DNA of 64,000 nt from JADCRZ01 sp965200945 (GTDB taxonomy: Bacteria > Bacteroidota > Bacteroidia > Chitinophagales > Chitinophagaceae): contig OZ241749.1 in the NCBI GenBank assembly GCA_965200945.1, positions 2,108,001 through 2,172,000 on the forward strand. The letters run 5' to 3'. Position 1 is the first letter of the stretch. Each line of letters begins with the position of its first letter. Made by a program: the position numbers and the translations under genes. Below the pieces are notes generated by a model. That model saw only the letters and a program-made list of their open reading frames with translations, was not told where the DNA came from and searched no databases. Positions 8,613-17,100 of this stretch are shown here, in pieces.

Positions 8613-10073
8613 CTACTGCATCCAGAACAGCTTCGTCGATACATTGTCTGCTGCACTGCCTGCCTGCGCTTTTACCGCAACGGCCCAGTTGTTCTGGTTC
8701 GAGGATTGTTCGTTGGTGGGGTAGTAGAACCGCAGCGGCATCTGCCCGCTGGCGCCGATGGGGGCGCTTACTGTGTTGATGTCGGGGTATTTAAGCCGGC
8801 GGATCTCCGTCCACGCATCCCACCCGCGGTTGGCCAGGGCAATCCATTTCTGGTATCCGATCTTTTGCTTGTAGTTGCCCGTGGCAGTTTTGTAAGCTAC
8901 TGCAGGTTGTGCCAGATAAGCGGAAGCATCGCCTGCCGTACCGCCCCAGAAGAGAACAGAGGCGGTAACTCCGTTGTTGTAATGGGTCTCCGCCGTTCCG
9001 CCTACGCTGATCCCTCTTTCCACTGCTTCGGCCAGCAAAAATTCCGTTTCCGGATAGTCCAGTATGTCACCGGGATAAGTGGCAGCAAGCCATTGTGCTG
9101 AAAAGGTAGACAGGTTCACATAGTTGTTGGTAGATCCTGCAACACCCCCTGAGTAATTTCCGGCAAAATCTTTTGTAAAATAGAGTGGCAGGCGAGGATC
9201 TTTCCACGACAGCATCGTATTTACCAATAAACCTCCCGGGGCAAAATCATGCCTCCCGCTGTTTATCAGCGCCACCCAGATCGGATTGGCATTGCCTGTC
9301 GGACTCGCCTGGTATGCAAATTTTGCGTTGTCTGTGTTTGACTGGAAAACTCCGGCCGTTACGGCTTCCTGCACTTTTTTGGCCGCTGTGGCCGGATCGG
9401 TGTCGGCGACCATCATGGCCATTTTCAGTTTGAGCGTAGCTGCAAACTTTTTCCAGGAGGCAATGTTGCCTTTATAGATCTGGTCTGCATTGCCCATGGC
9501 GCCGGAGGCGGTGTTGAGTCCGGCGATACAGGTATCGAGCCGGGTCAGCAGGTCATAGAACACGGTTTTGGCATCATCATATTTGGGAAAGGGGATGCTC
9601 CTGCTTTCCGATTCGGTATAGGGAATGTTGCCGTACGTGTTCACCAGTTGGTTGTAGGCGTAGATCTGCAGGATGTCGGTGATGATGAGGTTGTTCCGCT
9701 TTGTGCCGGCGTCGAGCAGGTCGGCAGCGAACAAGCCTTTTGCCTGGGTGAGATTGTTGAGGATGCTCGAGTAAAGTACGTTCCACCAACCATCGGGCGC
9801 ATTGTAAGCAGAGAGGATATACCGTGCCTCGGTGGTATACGTATTTTCCGTCCACGTTTGCGCAAACACCCGGAAAGGCGCCTGGCTGGTGGAAGTAGTG
9901 GTATTGTAATCAACCAGGTTTTTTTGTCCTACCAGGAAAACGCTCGCCGAAGGCACGATCACTGCCGCTTTCGGATTGTTGTTCAGCGATGTGAGGTCTT
10001 TGGTACAGGAGACCGCCGTGACAGCGATCATCCCGATGAAAAGCATTTTTATTACGGCCGGTAACTTTATCAT
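8613..10073 (-). CDS. SusD/RagB-family outer-membrane lipoprotein
   Basis: I start it at 10073 (MIKLPAVIKMLFIGMIAVTA, then 'VSCTKDL'), which gives a proper lipobox and 486 aa. The early 'LTSLNNNPKAA' followed by a helical TPR-like body ('LFAADLLDAGTKRNNLIITDILQIYAYNQLVNTYGNIPYTES') and the late 'WDAWTEIRRLKYPD' are hallmarks of SusD-like proteins. The type with 'NxNPKAA' near the lipid anchor is the SusD-like_2 branch. It forms the surface lid of a SusC transporter and selects the substrate. It is the second gene of the operon, 54 nt after susC. The linked peptidases make it comparable in role to RagB of Porphyromonas, a peptide-binding lid; that role is inference. Confidence 0.92.
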   Translation of the reverse strand: MIKLPAVIKMLFIGMIAVTAVSCTKDLTSLNNNPKAAVIVPSASVFLVGQKNLVDYNTTTSTSQAPFRVFAQTWTENTYTTEARYILSAYNAPDGWWNVLYSSILNNLTQAKGLFAADLLDAGTKRNNLIITDILQIYAYNQLVNTYGNIPYTESESRSIPFPKYDDAKTVFYDLLTRLDTCIAGLNTASGAMGNADQIYKGNIASWKKFAATLKLKMAMMVADTDPATAAKKVQEAVTAGVFQSNTDNAKFAYQASPTGNANPIWVALINSGRHDFAPGGLLVNTMLSWKDPRLPLYFTKDFAGNYSGGVAGSTNNYVNLSTFSAQWLAATYPGDILDYPETEFLLAEAVERGISVGGTAETHYNNGVTASVLFWGGTAGDASAYLAQPAVAYKTATGNYKQKIGYQKWIALANRGWDAWTEIRRLKYPDINTVSAPIGASGQMPLRFYYPTNEQSSNQNNWAVAVKAQAGSAADNVSTKLFWMQ

Positions 10074-10127
10074 GTGCGTAAGGTAAAAGAGATTTGGAAA
10101 GATGGTTTTCTGCATGCCGCGTCGGGG

Positions 10128-13100
10128 TTAAAATCTTGCTTTGATGTTAAATCCGATCGTGCGGAAGGTGGGATAGGCGCCCGACTGGAAACCCATGGAA
10201 GTGTTTCCCGAAGCAACGCCCTGTTCGGGGTCGGAGTACGGAAGATTTTTGTGGATGATCCAAAGATTTTTTCCGGTCAGCGCAAAATCGAGTCCTTTCA
10301 CAAACGAAATTTTCTCCAGCGTCTTTTTAGGAAGCGAATAGCTCAGCGCCACTTCCCGCAGTTTGATGTAACTGGCGTCGTAAATATAAGAGCTTGCGCC
10401 TTCCCCGAACAAGGAACTGAACGGATAGCCCGCAGAACCAAGCCTGATGTCATATGCTTCGATCCTCTTCGTGTTGGCTTTACCGTCGGCAGTGACCGCC
10501 GGCAGAACAATGCCGCCGCCGCTGGCGATGGGTGTTCTGACCGGGTTGCCCAGGTCGTTCTTGCCGGCCGTGAGCGGAAGGATGCCGGAAGAAGCGCCAT
10601 AGTCCATATCGAGCGAGTAAACGTCGCCACCCTGGCGCATGTCGACCAGGAAGCTCAACGCGAAGTTTTTGTAGCTGAAACTGTTGTTGATGCCGCCGAT
10701 CCAGTCGGGGTTGATGTTGCCGATGTCGGACAGTTTGTTTGAATTGAGCACATAATGACCGTTTGCATCAACTACCCTTTTGCCATCCACGTATGTATAA
10801 TCTGACCCGCGGATAATACCCCACGATTTTCCTGCTTCGGCCACCAGCTGAACGCTGTTCTGCCATTTGGTGATGGTATAGGAAGGCTGGTTGTTGTACA
10901 GGAAGAGCACCTTGTTGCGGTTGGCCGACCAGTTGATGTTTATGTTCCAGGAAAAGTCGATCGTTTTCACGGGGGTGGCATTGATGGTGAGTTCGACGCC
11001 CCTGTTCTGAACGGTTCCGCCATTCACATAAAAAGTTGAATATCCGCTGGCGGTCGACACGGAAACCGGCATGATCTGGTTCACGGCCCGTGCATTGTAT
11101 ATGGTCGCATTTACACCCAGGCGGTTGCGCAGGAAGGACAGTTCCACCCCGGCTTCATACGTCTTGTTCTGCTCCGGCACCAGGCTGGGATTGTTGTTGG
11201 TGGTAGGGGAAGAGAACAGCGTTTGTCCGTTGAAGGGAGTAACGTTACCATACGTGTTCTGCAGGCTGTAGATCGGTGCATCTCCCCCCACTTGTGCGTA
11301 GTTGGCCAGTACCTTGCCGTAAGAAAGCCAGGTAGCGTCCGGCAGCAGTTTCGAGAACACGAAGTTGCCCGATATGGAAGGATAATAGAACGCATTGTTC
11401 TGTTTCGGCAGCGTGGAAGACCGGTCGCGGCGCAGGGTGGCATCGAGGGTCAGCATCTCTTTATAGGTTATGGTGGCGCCGGCAAAGATGCCGTCCACTT
11501 CTTTTTTGGAATATCCTTCCGAAGGTGCATTCGGCGTGTTTACGGAATTTCCCAGCGCAAAGTAGCCGGGCACTACCAGTCCGCCGTTGGTTGCCGAGGA
11601 GATGGACTGGTTCACGGTGGTGCGGATGTTGGTACCCAGCAGCGCTTTTACGTTGAACTTGCCGCCGAAGTCTTTATTGAAGTTGAGCAGGGCGTCGTAG
11701 TTGGTTTCCGAAAAAGTAGCGTTTGACCGTGAATAGCTGGAGGTGGCGCTGCTTCCCACGTTCACGCGGGTTTCAACCATTTCGGAGTACTCATCTTTTG
11801 CCACCCGGGCCATAAAGCTCAGGTAGTCGGTGATCTTGTAGTCGAGGTGGGCATTGCCGAAATAGCGGGTGCGGCTGTCGCTTTCGAAGTTCTGGTAGCG
11901 GTACCAGTAGATGTTATCGTGATAGGCCGGCTTCACGATGTTGCCGGGCACGTTGGTGGTGTAGCCGCCCTGCCAGTTCCAGCTGGCGTTAGACCGCGTG
12001 CGGAAGTAGTCGGCTTTCTGCGCGAGCACGTCCACGTTGGTCTGCCACCATTGGCGGAAGTCGGTCATCTGGTTTATCCCGCTGTAACCATATCCATAGC
12101 GGCCCAGGCCGTTGATGACCGAATAGTTGAACTGTCCCCCTACCGACACGCGGTCGGTGACGTTGTAGGTGGCGCCGAAGTTGAGCAGGTCTTTACCTAC
12201 ATGGCTGTTGGGCAGATAGCCCTTGTCGTAGCTGTGGGTGTAACCCATTTTAAAAGAGAAATTATCCCCGCCGCCATCCATGTAAATATTCGCCGTAGAT
12301 GTCACCGGTGTTTCCATGAAATCGGTTACTTTATTGTGTGCGGCCGGCATCCAGGGCGTGGCTTTGCCGTAGTTTGGATTGCCGGGAGAAAAGGCGTCCC
12401 AGTTGTACACCATCAGGTTCGGGTTGTACATGGGGCCGGTGGCCTGGTCGATATCCGTCTGTACGATCTTCACGTTCTGTCCGTTGCTGTTGAAGGTCGG
12501 TTTATAATAGAAGAAGCCGGGCAGGTTAGGGTTGCCGGGGTCGTTGCCAGCGCTGCCTGCGCCCTGGCCATATTCCTCCTGGTAAACCGGCAGGGTGCTT
12601 TTATCGGGCGAGCCGATGGTAGCGCCCAGGTCAACGGTAACGCCGATCCCTTTCCTGCGTTTGCCCCCTTTTTTGGTGGTGATAAGGATGACCCCGTTGA
12701 AGGCGCGGGAGCCGTAGAGCGCGGAAGCGGCAGCCCCTTTCAGTACGCTGACCGATTCGATATCGTCCGGATTGATATCGGAGATGGTGTTGCCGATGTC
12801 GTAGTTGCTGCGGCTCTGGTTGGTATTGTCGTACGGCACGCCGTCGACCACGAACAGGGCCTGGTTGCTGCCGGTCAGCGATTTCATACCGCGGAGGATC
12901 ACGTTGTTGGAACCTCCCATGGTATTGCTCGACGTGATCTGCAGGCCCGACACTTTGCCCGACAGGTTGTCGACAAAATTGGTTGTGGGTGTTTTGTTGA
13001 GCTCATCGCCCGCCAGCTGCTGGGTGGAATAAGGCAGCGAGTTGCGGCTGCGCTGGATGCCCAGCGCCGTTACCACCACTTCATTGAGCGATTGAGGGCT

Positions 13101-13406
13101 TTGCGACAGCACGATGGTTACATTCGACTGGCCGCCGACCGCTACTTCCGCAGGCGTGAAACCCAGTCCACTGACGACCAGGGTGGCACGGGGCCCGACC
13201 TGGATCTGGAAGCTGCCATCTTCTTTCGAGCTGGTGCCGGTGCGGGCGTTCTTCACCAGCACGGAGGCGTTGGGAATGGGCGTTCCCAGTGAGTCGGTGA
13301 TCCTGCCGGTGACCATGGTTTTCTGTGAAAATCCATCACCCCAGATAAGTAATCCTCCCAGAAGCAGAAAGCACGACAACAGTTTTTTGTACATGTTTTT
13401 TCTCAT
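10128..13406 (-). CDS. SusC/RagA-family TonB-dependent transporter
   Basis: A 1092-aa outer-membrane barrel. After a signal peptide comes a carboxypeptidase-regulatory-like beta-sandwich (about 30-115: 'VTGRITDSLGTPIPNASVLVKN'), then a TonB-box-containing linker ('LNEVVVTALGIQR'), the plug, and the SusC signature 'ALYGSRAFNGVILITTKKG'. The remaining ~850 residues are barrel, ending in the aromatic-terminated 'GFNIKARF'. It imports substrate at the expense of TonB energy and partners with the SusD-like protein downstream. A second in-frame ATG lies four codons in (13394). It leads the susC-susD-M1-DPP IV operon. No anti-sigma or sigma factor gene is adjacent, so control is probably not by the FecIR-like scheme. 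Confidence 0.95.
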   Translation of the reverse strand: MRKNMYKKLLSCFLLLGGLLIWGDGFSQKTMVTGRITDSLGTPIPNASVLVKNARTGTSSKEDGSFQIQVGPRATLVVSGLGFTPAEVAVGGQSNVTIVLSQSPQSLNEVVVTALGIQRSRNSLPYSTQQLAGDELNKTPTTNFVDNLSGKVSGLQITSSNTMGGSNNVILRGMKSLTGSNQALFVVDGVPYDNTNQSRSNYDIGNTISDINPDDIESVSVLKGAAASALYGSRAFNGVILITTKKGGKRRKGIGVTVDLGATIGSPDKSTLPVYQEEYGQGAGSAGNDPGNPNLPGFFYYKPTFNSNGQNVKIVQTDIDQATGPMYNPNLMVYNWDAFSPGNPNYGKATPWMPAAHNKVTDFMETPVTSTANIYMDGGGDNFSFKMGYTHSYDKGYLPNSHVGKDLLNFGATYNVTDRVSVGGQFNYSVINGLGRYGYGYSGINQMTDFRQWWQTNVDVLAQKADYFRTRSNASWNWQGGYTTNVPGNIVKPAYHDNIYWYRYQNFESDSRTRYFGNAHLDYKITDYLSFMARVAKDEYSEMVETRVNVGSSATSSYSRSNATFSETNYDALLNFNKDFGGKFNVKALLGTNIRTTVNQSISSATNGGLVVPGYFALGNSVNTPNAPSEGYSKKEVDGIFAGATITYKEMLTLDATLRRDRSSTLPKQNNAFYYPSISGNFVFSKLLPDATWLSYGKVLANYAQVGGDAPIYSLQNTYGNVTPFNGQTLFSSPTTNNNPSLVPEQNKTYEAGVELSFLRNRLGVNATIYNARAVNQIMPVSVSTASGYSTFYVNGGTVQNRGVELTINATPVKTIDFSWNININWSANRNKVLFLYNNQPSYTITKWQNSVQLVAEAGKSWGIIRGSDYTYVDGKRVVDANGHYVLNSNKLSDIGNINPDWIGGINNSFSYKNFALSFLVDMRQGGDVYSLDMDYGASSGILPLTAGKNDLGNPVRTPIASGGGIVLPAVTADGKANTKRIEAYDIRLGSAGYPFSSLFGEGASSYIYDASYIKLREVALSYSLPKKTLEKISFVKGLDFALTGKNLWIIHKNLPYSDPEQGVASGNTSMGFQSGAYPTFRTIGFNIKARF

Positions 13407-13424
13407 GAGCGTTATTTTGATTGT

Positions 13425-13455
13425 GTAAAGCAGCGCATCGATGCATGTAAAGGTC
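13425..13455. repeat. 31-bp direct repeat, copy A
   Basis: A 31-bp sequence beginning GTAAAGCAGCGCATCG and ending GTAAAGGTC recurs without a mismatch at 13627-13657. It contains the palindrome GCATCGATGC and lies 19 bp upstream of the susC start. Confidence 0.9.
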
Positions 13456-13541
13456 GTTTGTAGTGAACAGATCAGCTGGTACTAAGAGAGTATCATATGG
13501 CAGGTAACTACGCTGAAGCTTTGGTTAGAGGGAACGTCAAA

Positions 13542-13549
13542 CAAATTTA
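13542..13549 (-). promoter_or_regulatory. Candidate Bacteroidota -7 promoter box for susC
   Basis: TAAATTTG on the minus strand fits TAnnTTTG, between the two 31-bp repeats and about 136 bp before susC. No good -33 TTTG is seen at standard spacing, so this is a weak call. Confidence 0.3.
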
Positions 13550-13626
13550 TCCGGATTCACGCGGGAGCACTATGCCGGAAGTAATGAAAAGTTTACAAAA
13601 ATTAACCTGTGAGTGATCGCAGAGGA

Positions 13627-13657
13627 GTAAAGCAGCGCATCGATGCATGTAAAGGTC
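13627..13657. repeat. 31-bp direct repeat, copy B
   Basis: Identical to copy A at 13425-13455, in the same orientation, with 171 bp between them. With copy A it brackets the presumed susC promoter. The 314-bp gap 13407-13720 holds only these repeats, the -7 candidate and the hairpin at 13676-13719. Confidence 0.9.
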
Positions 13658-13675
13658 ACAAACCCCGGTACGCTT

Positions 13676-13719
13676 GAATAGTGTCTGAACCGGGAAGAAG
13701 CCTGGTTCAGACACTATTC
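13676..13719 (-). terminator. Strong hairpin after the DUF2264 gene
   Basis: A 19-bp stem (13676-13694 with 13701-13719, one G-U pair) with loop AAGAAG starts one nucleotide after the DUF2264 stop codon. No U-run follows on the minus strand, so termination may be partial, or the hairpin may only protect the 3' end. Confidence 0.6.
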
Positions 13720-13720
13720 C

Positions 13721-14971
13721 CTAGTGCTGAATCGCGTGATCGGTCGGAATATCGGTGCCCATCCAGATTTTGCGGGTGGTCCAGGGGAGGTCTTTGCCCT
13801 GCCAGAGGGGGTCGCTGGCGGGCAGTCCGAGAATGAGGAACGCTTCGGAGCAGAGGTACAGGCTGCCGGTGGAGATATAGTTTTCACCGATGCTGGGCTG
13901 GTGCCCGTACAGCCCTATCTGCAGCCAGCCGTTCTTGTCGAACGTGCCCGGGGCTTCCGACTGGCGTTTGATCATCGTGTACAGGGCGGCGCGCACCTGC
14001 TGCGGTTCCACTTCATGGGGCAGCGCATGCATAAGCGCTACTTTCGACAGCAGGTGAAAAGCGCCGAAGCGGTAGGCCAGGGAGCGGCCTACGGGCGGAT
14101 ACGTGCCTTCGGGGGAGATCATCCGTTCCTGCACGGCCGCGTAACGCTGCGCCCGCTGCAGTTCTTGCGGATACAGGTGCGCATACGGACTCTGCGGATC
14201 GTGTTTCACCAGGGCATCGAGCGTCTCCAGCAGCATGGGGTGCATCACGAAACTGTTGTAATAGTCCCAGTGGTATTCGGCGCCGTCGCCGTACGTGCCA
14301 TCGCCTTTGTACCAGCTCATGAGCCTGAGCACGGCCGTATCCACTTTTGCTTTTTCATAAGTGCCCTGGTAAGTGAGCAGGGCCGCCTCCACGGTGGAGC
14401 TGAACAGGACCCAGTTGTTATTGCCGGGCTTGATCACGCGCGAAGACTGCAGCGCTTTGATGACATTCTGTTTGGTCTGCTCATCAAGCGGCTTCCACAG
14501 CTGGCCGGGTGCGCGGAGTAGTCCTTCCGCAAAAAACGCGGCGTCTACGAGGGGCTGGCTGCCCTTACTGAAGTTCAGGAAATCGGGGGAGGAAGGATCG
14601 ACGGCATTTTTGATGCAGAGCAGGGCTAGGTCATTGTATTTTTTGCGAAGTTTGCCTTCGGCAGAATTTTCGGGTCCGAGTTCGAGCCAGGGTGCGATGC
14701 CGGCGAGCAGGCGGCCGAATGCTTCCAGGTGGGTTACGGAGGGCCGGTCGGTGACACCGGGCGCGGCTTCCACCGGCATCTGCTTGCGCAGTTCGTTTTT
14801 ACTGAGTGTCGTCAGCAAGGGGTCGGCGATGCGGGTGAGCGTCTTTACAAGGTATTCACGTTCCTTCCGGCCATCCTCCGGATTACCTGGCTGTGCAAAA
14901 AGAGAAGGGGCGCACAAAAGGGGAACAAAAAGGAAGGCAATGAATTTCGCAGCCACGGGTATTAGTTTCAT
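13721..14971 (-). CDS. DUF2264 domain protein, secreted
   Basis: The start at 14971 opens into a signal peptide (MKLIPVAAKFIAFLFVPLLC, then 'APSLFAQ') and gives 416 aa. 'THLEAFGRLLAGIAPWLEL' near residue 80, 'LVDAAFFAEGLLRAP', 'YGDGAEYHWDYYNSFVMHPM' and 'GRSLAYRFGAFHLLSK' are the recurring blocks of DUF2264 proteins. The family is predicted to be an (alpha/alpha)-barrel related to glycan-processing enzymes and is often found with carbohydrate-active genes. No biochemical function is firmly assigned, so I give none. It lies upstream of susC on the same strand but is separated by 314 bp with a hairpin and the repeats, so read-through into the peptide operon is doubtful. Confidence 0.85.
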   Translation of the reverse strand: MKLIPVAAKFIAFLFVPLLCAPSLFAQPGNPEDGRKEREYLVKTLTRIADPLLTTLSKNELRKQMPVEAAPGVTDRPSVTHLEAFGRLLAGIAPWLELGPENSAEGKLRKKYNDLALLCIKNAVDPSSPDFLNFSKGSQPLVDAAFFAEGLLRAPGQLWKPLDEQTKQNVIKALQSSRVIKPGNNNWVLFSSTVEAALLTYQGTYEKAKVDTAVLRLMSWYKGDGTYGDGAEYHWDYYNSFVMHPMLLETLDALVKHDPQSPYAHLYPQELQRAQRYAAVQERMISPEGTYPPVGRSLAYRFGAFHLLSKVALMHALPHEVEPQQVRAALYTMIKRQSEAPGTFDKNGWLQIGLYGHQPSIGENYISTGSLYLCSEAFLILGLPASDPLWQGKDLPWTTRKIWMGTDIPTDHAIQH

Positions 14972-15210
14972 ATGATTTTTCCATTCAGCATTAAGGGACA
15001 GATTTCTTCCGCGGCGGCAGACGAGGCAGCCGGGATGGAGCAAAGATGCCATATTTTGTGAAATGGAAAAAGCACAGGCAAACCGGTTGCCCGTCGGATG
15101 ATCAACTTAGCCTGCAGAAACGGTGCACAGGGAGGTACCTGCCAGAAACACCCCGATAAATTTTGACGGATGGGCAGTAAAAATTATTTTTGGCCAAACT
15201 AACTGTGCTT

Positions 15211-15639
15211 ATGCCCGATGAAGAAAAGGAAGTGGTTGAAACCATTACAAGAACGATAGACCTGTACAAGCAAACCGCTGATAATTTACGGATCGTCATC
15301 ATCATCTTTGGCACCATCGGTATCGCTGCCGCTCTTTTTGTGACCGCTTTCGCGGGTGCGGATTTCATCAAATCAGATGACAACATCAGTATCCGGATCG
15401 CCTCCTTTATCGCAGCGCTTTGCCTCACCGCCCTCACGGCCTTCAATGTGCAGGCGAAAGGCAACAACGCCAGGAACGCTTTCCGGCACCTGAACCATGC
15501 CTACCTGATGTACCGGATCGGCCGGATCACGGTGGCAGAGCTGGTGAAAGCAAAGGACGACGCGGAAAAGATCATCGGCAGTGTCGACTTCCAGACTTCC
15601 ATCCATGAAAAACCGATCCCGGTGCAGCAGAAACCCTGA
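15211..15639 (+). CDS. Small two-helix membrane protein, unknown function
   Basis: A 142-aa product from the ATG at 15211; a TTG seven codons upstream is in frame but less likely. After a charged N-terminal helix ('DEEKEVVETITRTIDLYKQ') two membrane segments follow ('LRIVIIIFGTIGIAAALFV' and 'IRIASFIAALCLTALTAF'), then a cytoplasmic basic-acidic helical tail. The order helix-2TM-helix resembles the SLATT family of 2TM effector domains, but similarity is at the level of architecture only and no partner nucleotidyltransferase is adjacent. It stands alone on the plus strand between oppositely oriented and unrelated genes. I do not recognise it by sequence. Confidence 0.7.
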   Translation: MPDEEKEVVETITRTIDLYKQTADNLRIVIIIFGTIGIAAALFVTAFAGADFIKSDDNISIRIASFIAALCLTALTAFNVQAKGNNARNAFRHLNHAYLMYRIGRITVAELVKAKDDAEKIIGSVDFQTSIHEKPIPVQQKP

Positions 15640-15901
15640 CATGCGGCTGGCGAAACAGTTTGAACGGTGCGGTTGGTTACGGCAGTTTGCGGGTTGCCCC
15701 TTTTGCAAGTGGCAAAAAAATGATAATATTGCACTCCGGACGGATTCGATACTCTCTAAAAAAACCTCTTGCTGCCATTATTTTCCGCAAAAAGATTCTG
15801 TTATCTAATTTACGCGTATGCTTTTGTGTGATCTGAGGAGAGCCCATCATCACCAGCCTTTGCTGATCACTCCCTGCATTCCTGTTAACCCGGACCCAGA
15901 T

Positions 15902-17056
15902 ATGCCTTTACACCCCAACCCCCTTTCAGCAGTACACCATTCTGCGAAATCTGCCTTCTTTCTTTTCTGTTCGCTCTGCCTGCTGATGGCTTCCGGCCTT
16001 ACCGGCTGTAACAGCCCGCAGAAAAAAGTTCCCCAGGATCTGTACAGTCAGCTCGAACTCACCGGAAAGATCAACACCTTTCCCCTTTGTGTCGTGATCT
16101 CCGAAAGCCTGCCCGGTAAAGAATTTCCGGCCGACCTGAAAGAACTGTGCGGTTTCTCGAAATCGGGCTGTAAAACCCTCCCCGACGCCGGCATCCTGCG
16201 CTCAGGCGCCGATGTATACTACAAATACAACTGTTTTGAAGACCTCAAGATACCGGAAGCCGACCAGCAGGACGAGGCCGGCATCACCCAGGCGGTTGAA
16301 AAACAGTCGAACACCTTTTACTCCAATACCACCCTCAAAAATTACGATTCGCTCTTGATGCCCAACGAGGCTGAATGGAACGTGCGCGATTTCCCGGCCA
16401 TCTACATCGGCAACACTTCCGACAGCGTCTTTTTTTATTCGAACCAGGCTGGCGCCCCCTCGGCGATCGAAGTAAAAGGAAGATCTTTCCCTGTTTATAC
16501 CAATGTAAAAGAGCTGCGAAGCCGGATCGATGCTTTGATCTGCAGGGGATACTTGAAAGTGGCCGTTTTTTACAATCCGCTGCCCTCCGGCCCGGAACCT
16601 GCCACCACGTCCAGTTCCGACTATACGCTGAAAGGCACCCGTGCAGGCGACAGCTGCGTGGAAACCTCGCGCTACGAAAAGCTGCATGACGGCAGCGGCG
16701 GTTTCCTCCTCGGCAAACTGCTGAAGGCCAACAGCACTGCCTGCGGCTTTGAAAACGAGCCTTCCCTTGCTTCGGCCCCCGTTACGCCACCGGTAAGCCG
16801 GCCGGTACAGGCCCCGCCCCGTCAAACGGCTCCGGCTACCGACCGCCTCGAACCTGCCATCGGCGAAGAGTTCGACAACCCTGCACCAGCCCCCAAGAAA
16901 GACATGCAGTGCGCCCGGAAAGGCGAACCAGTATGCGAACAGGATGACAACAAAAATTTCACCGGCCGGCGCGTTCAGTACTGCTATAACAAACAGGGGC
17001 AGATCGTGCGCACCATCGTGGTGTCGAAATGCGAGGCCGACTGCCGTTGCTTTTAG
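15902..17056 (+). CDS. Lipoprotein with proline-rich linker and Cys-rich tail, unknown function
   Basis: I start it at the ATG at 15902, giving 384 aa with a lipoprotein signal ('FCSLCLLMASGLTGCNSP'). The body is a ~250-residue globular region with scattered Cys pairs ('LCGFSKSGC'). It is followed by a Pro/Ala-rich linker ('PVTPPVSRPVQAPPRQTAPA') and a compact C-terminal module rich in Cys ('MQCARKGEPVCEQ', 'QYCYNK', 'SKCEADCRCF'), suggesting disulfides outside the cytoplasm. I recognise no family. It is the first of three genes spaced 44 and 35 nt apart, all with export signals, so it probably works with the Ppx/GppA-like protein that follows. Confidence 0.8.
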   Translation: MPLHPNPLSAVHHSAKSAFFLFCSLCLLMASGLTGCNSPQKKVPQDLYSQLELTGKINTFPLCVVISESLPGKEFPADLKELCGFSKSGCKTLPDAGILRSGADVYYKYNCFEDLKIPEADQQDEAGITQAVEKQSNTFYSNTTLKNYDSLLMPNEAEWNVRDFPAIYIGNTSDSVFFYSNQAGAPSAIEVKGRSFPVYTNVKELRSRIDALICRGYLKVAVFYNPLPSGPEPATTSSSDYTLKGTRAGDSCVETSRYEKLHDGSGGFLLGKLLKANSTACGFENEPSLASAPVTPPVSRPVQAPPRQTAPATDRLEPAIGEEFDNPAPAPKKDMQCARKGEPVCEQDDNKNFTGRRVQYCYNKQGQIVRTIVVSKCEADCRCF

Positions 17057-17100
17057 CCCGTCTTACAAATCAATCAGCTGTTAACTCATAAAATTCATAC

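Noticed and set aside
7065..9101. Long plus-strand open frame (678 codons)
   Set aside because: Antisense shadow of the M1 peptidase and susD genes; low-complexity Val/His/Arg-rich translation and no family resemblance.
11847..13292. Long plus-strand open frame (481 codons) opposite susC
   Set aside because: Shadow of susC, whose reading frame carries full TonB-transporter signatures.
13425..13657. CRISPR array
   Set aside because: Only two copies with a 171-bp gap and no cas genes.
13425..13657. Target-site duplication of an insertion sequence
   Set aside because: 31 bp is longer than known duplications, the enclosed 171 bp has no terminal inverted repeats and no transposase.
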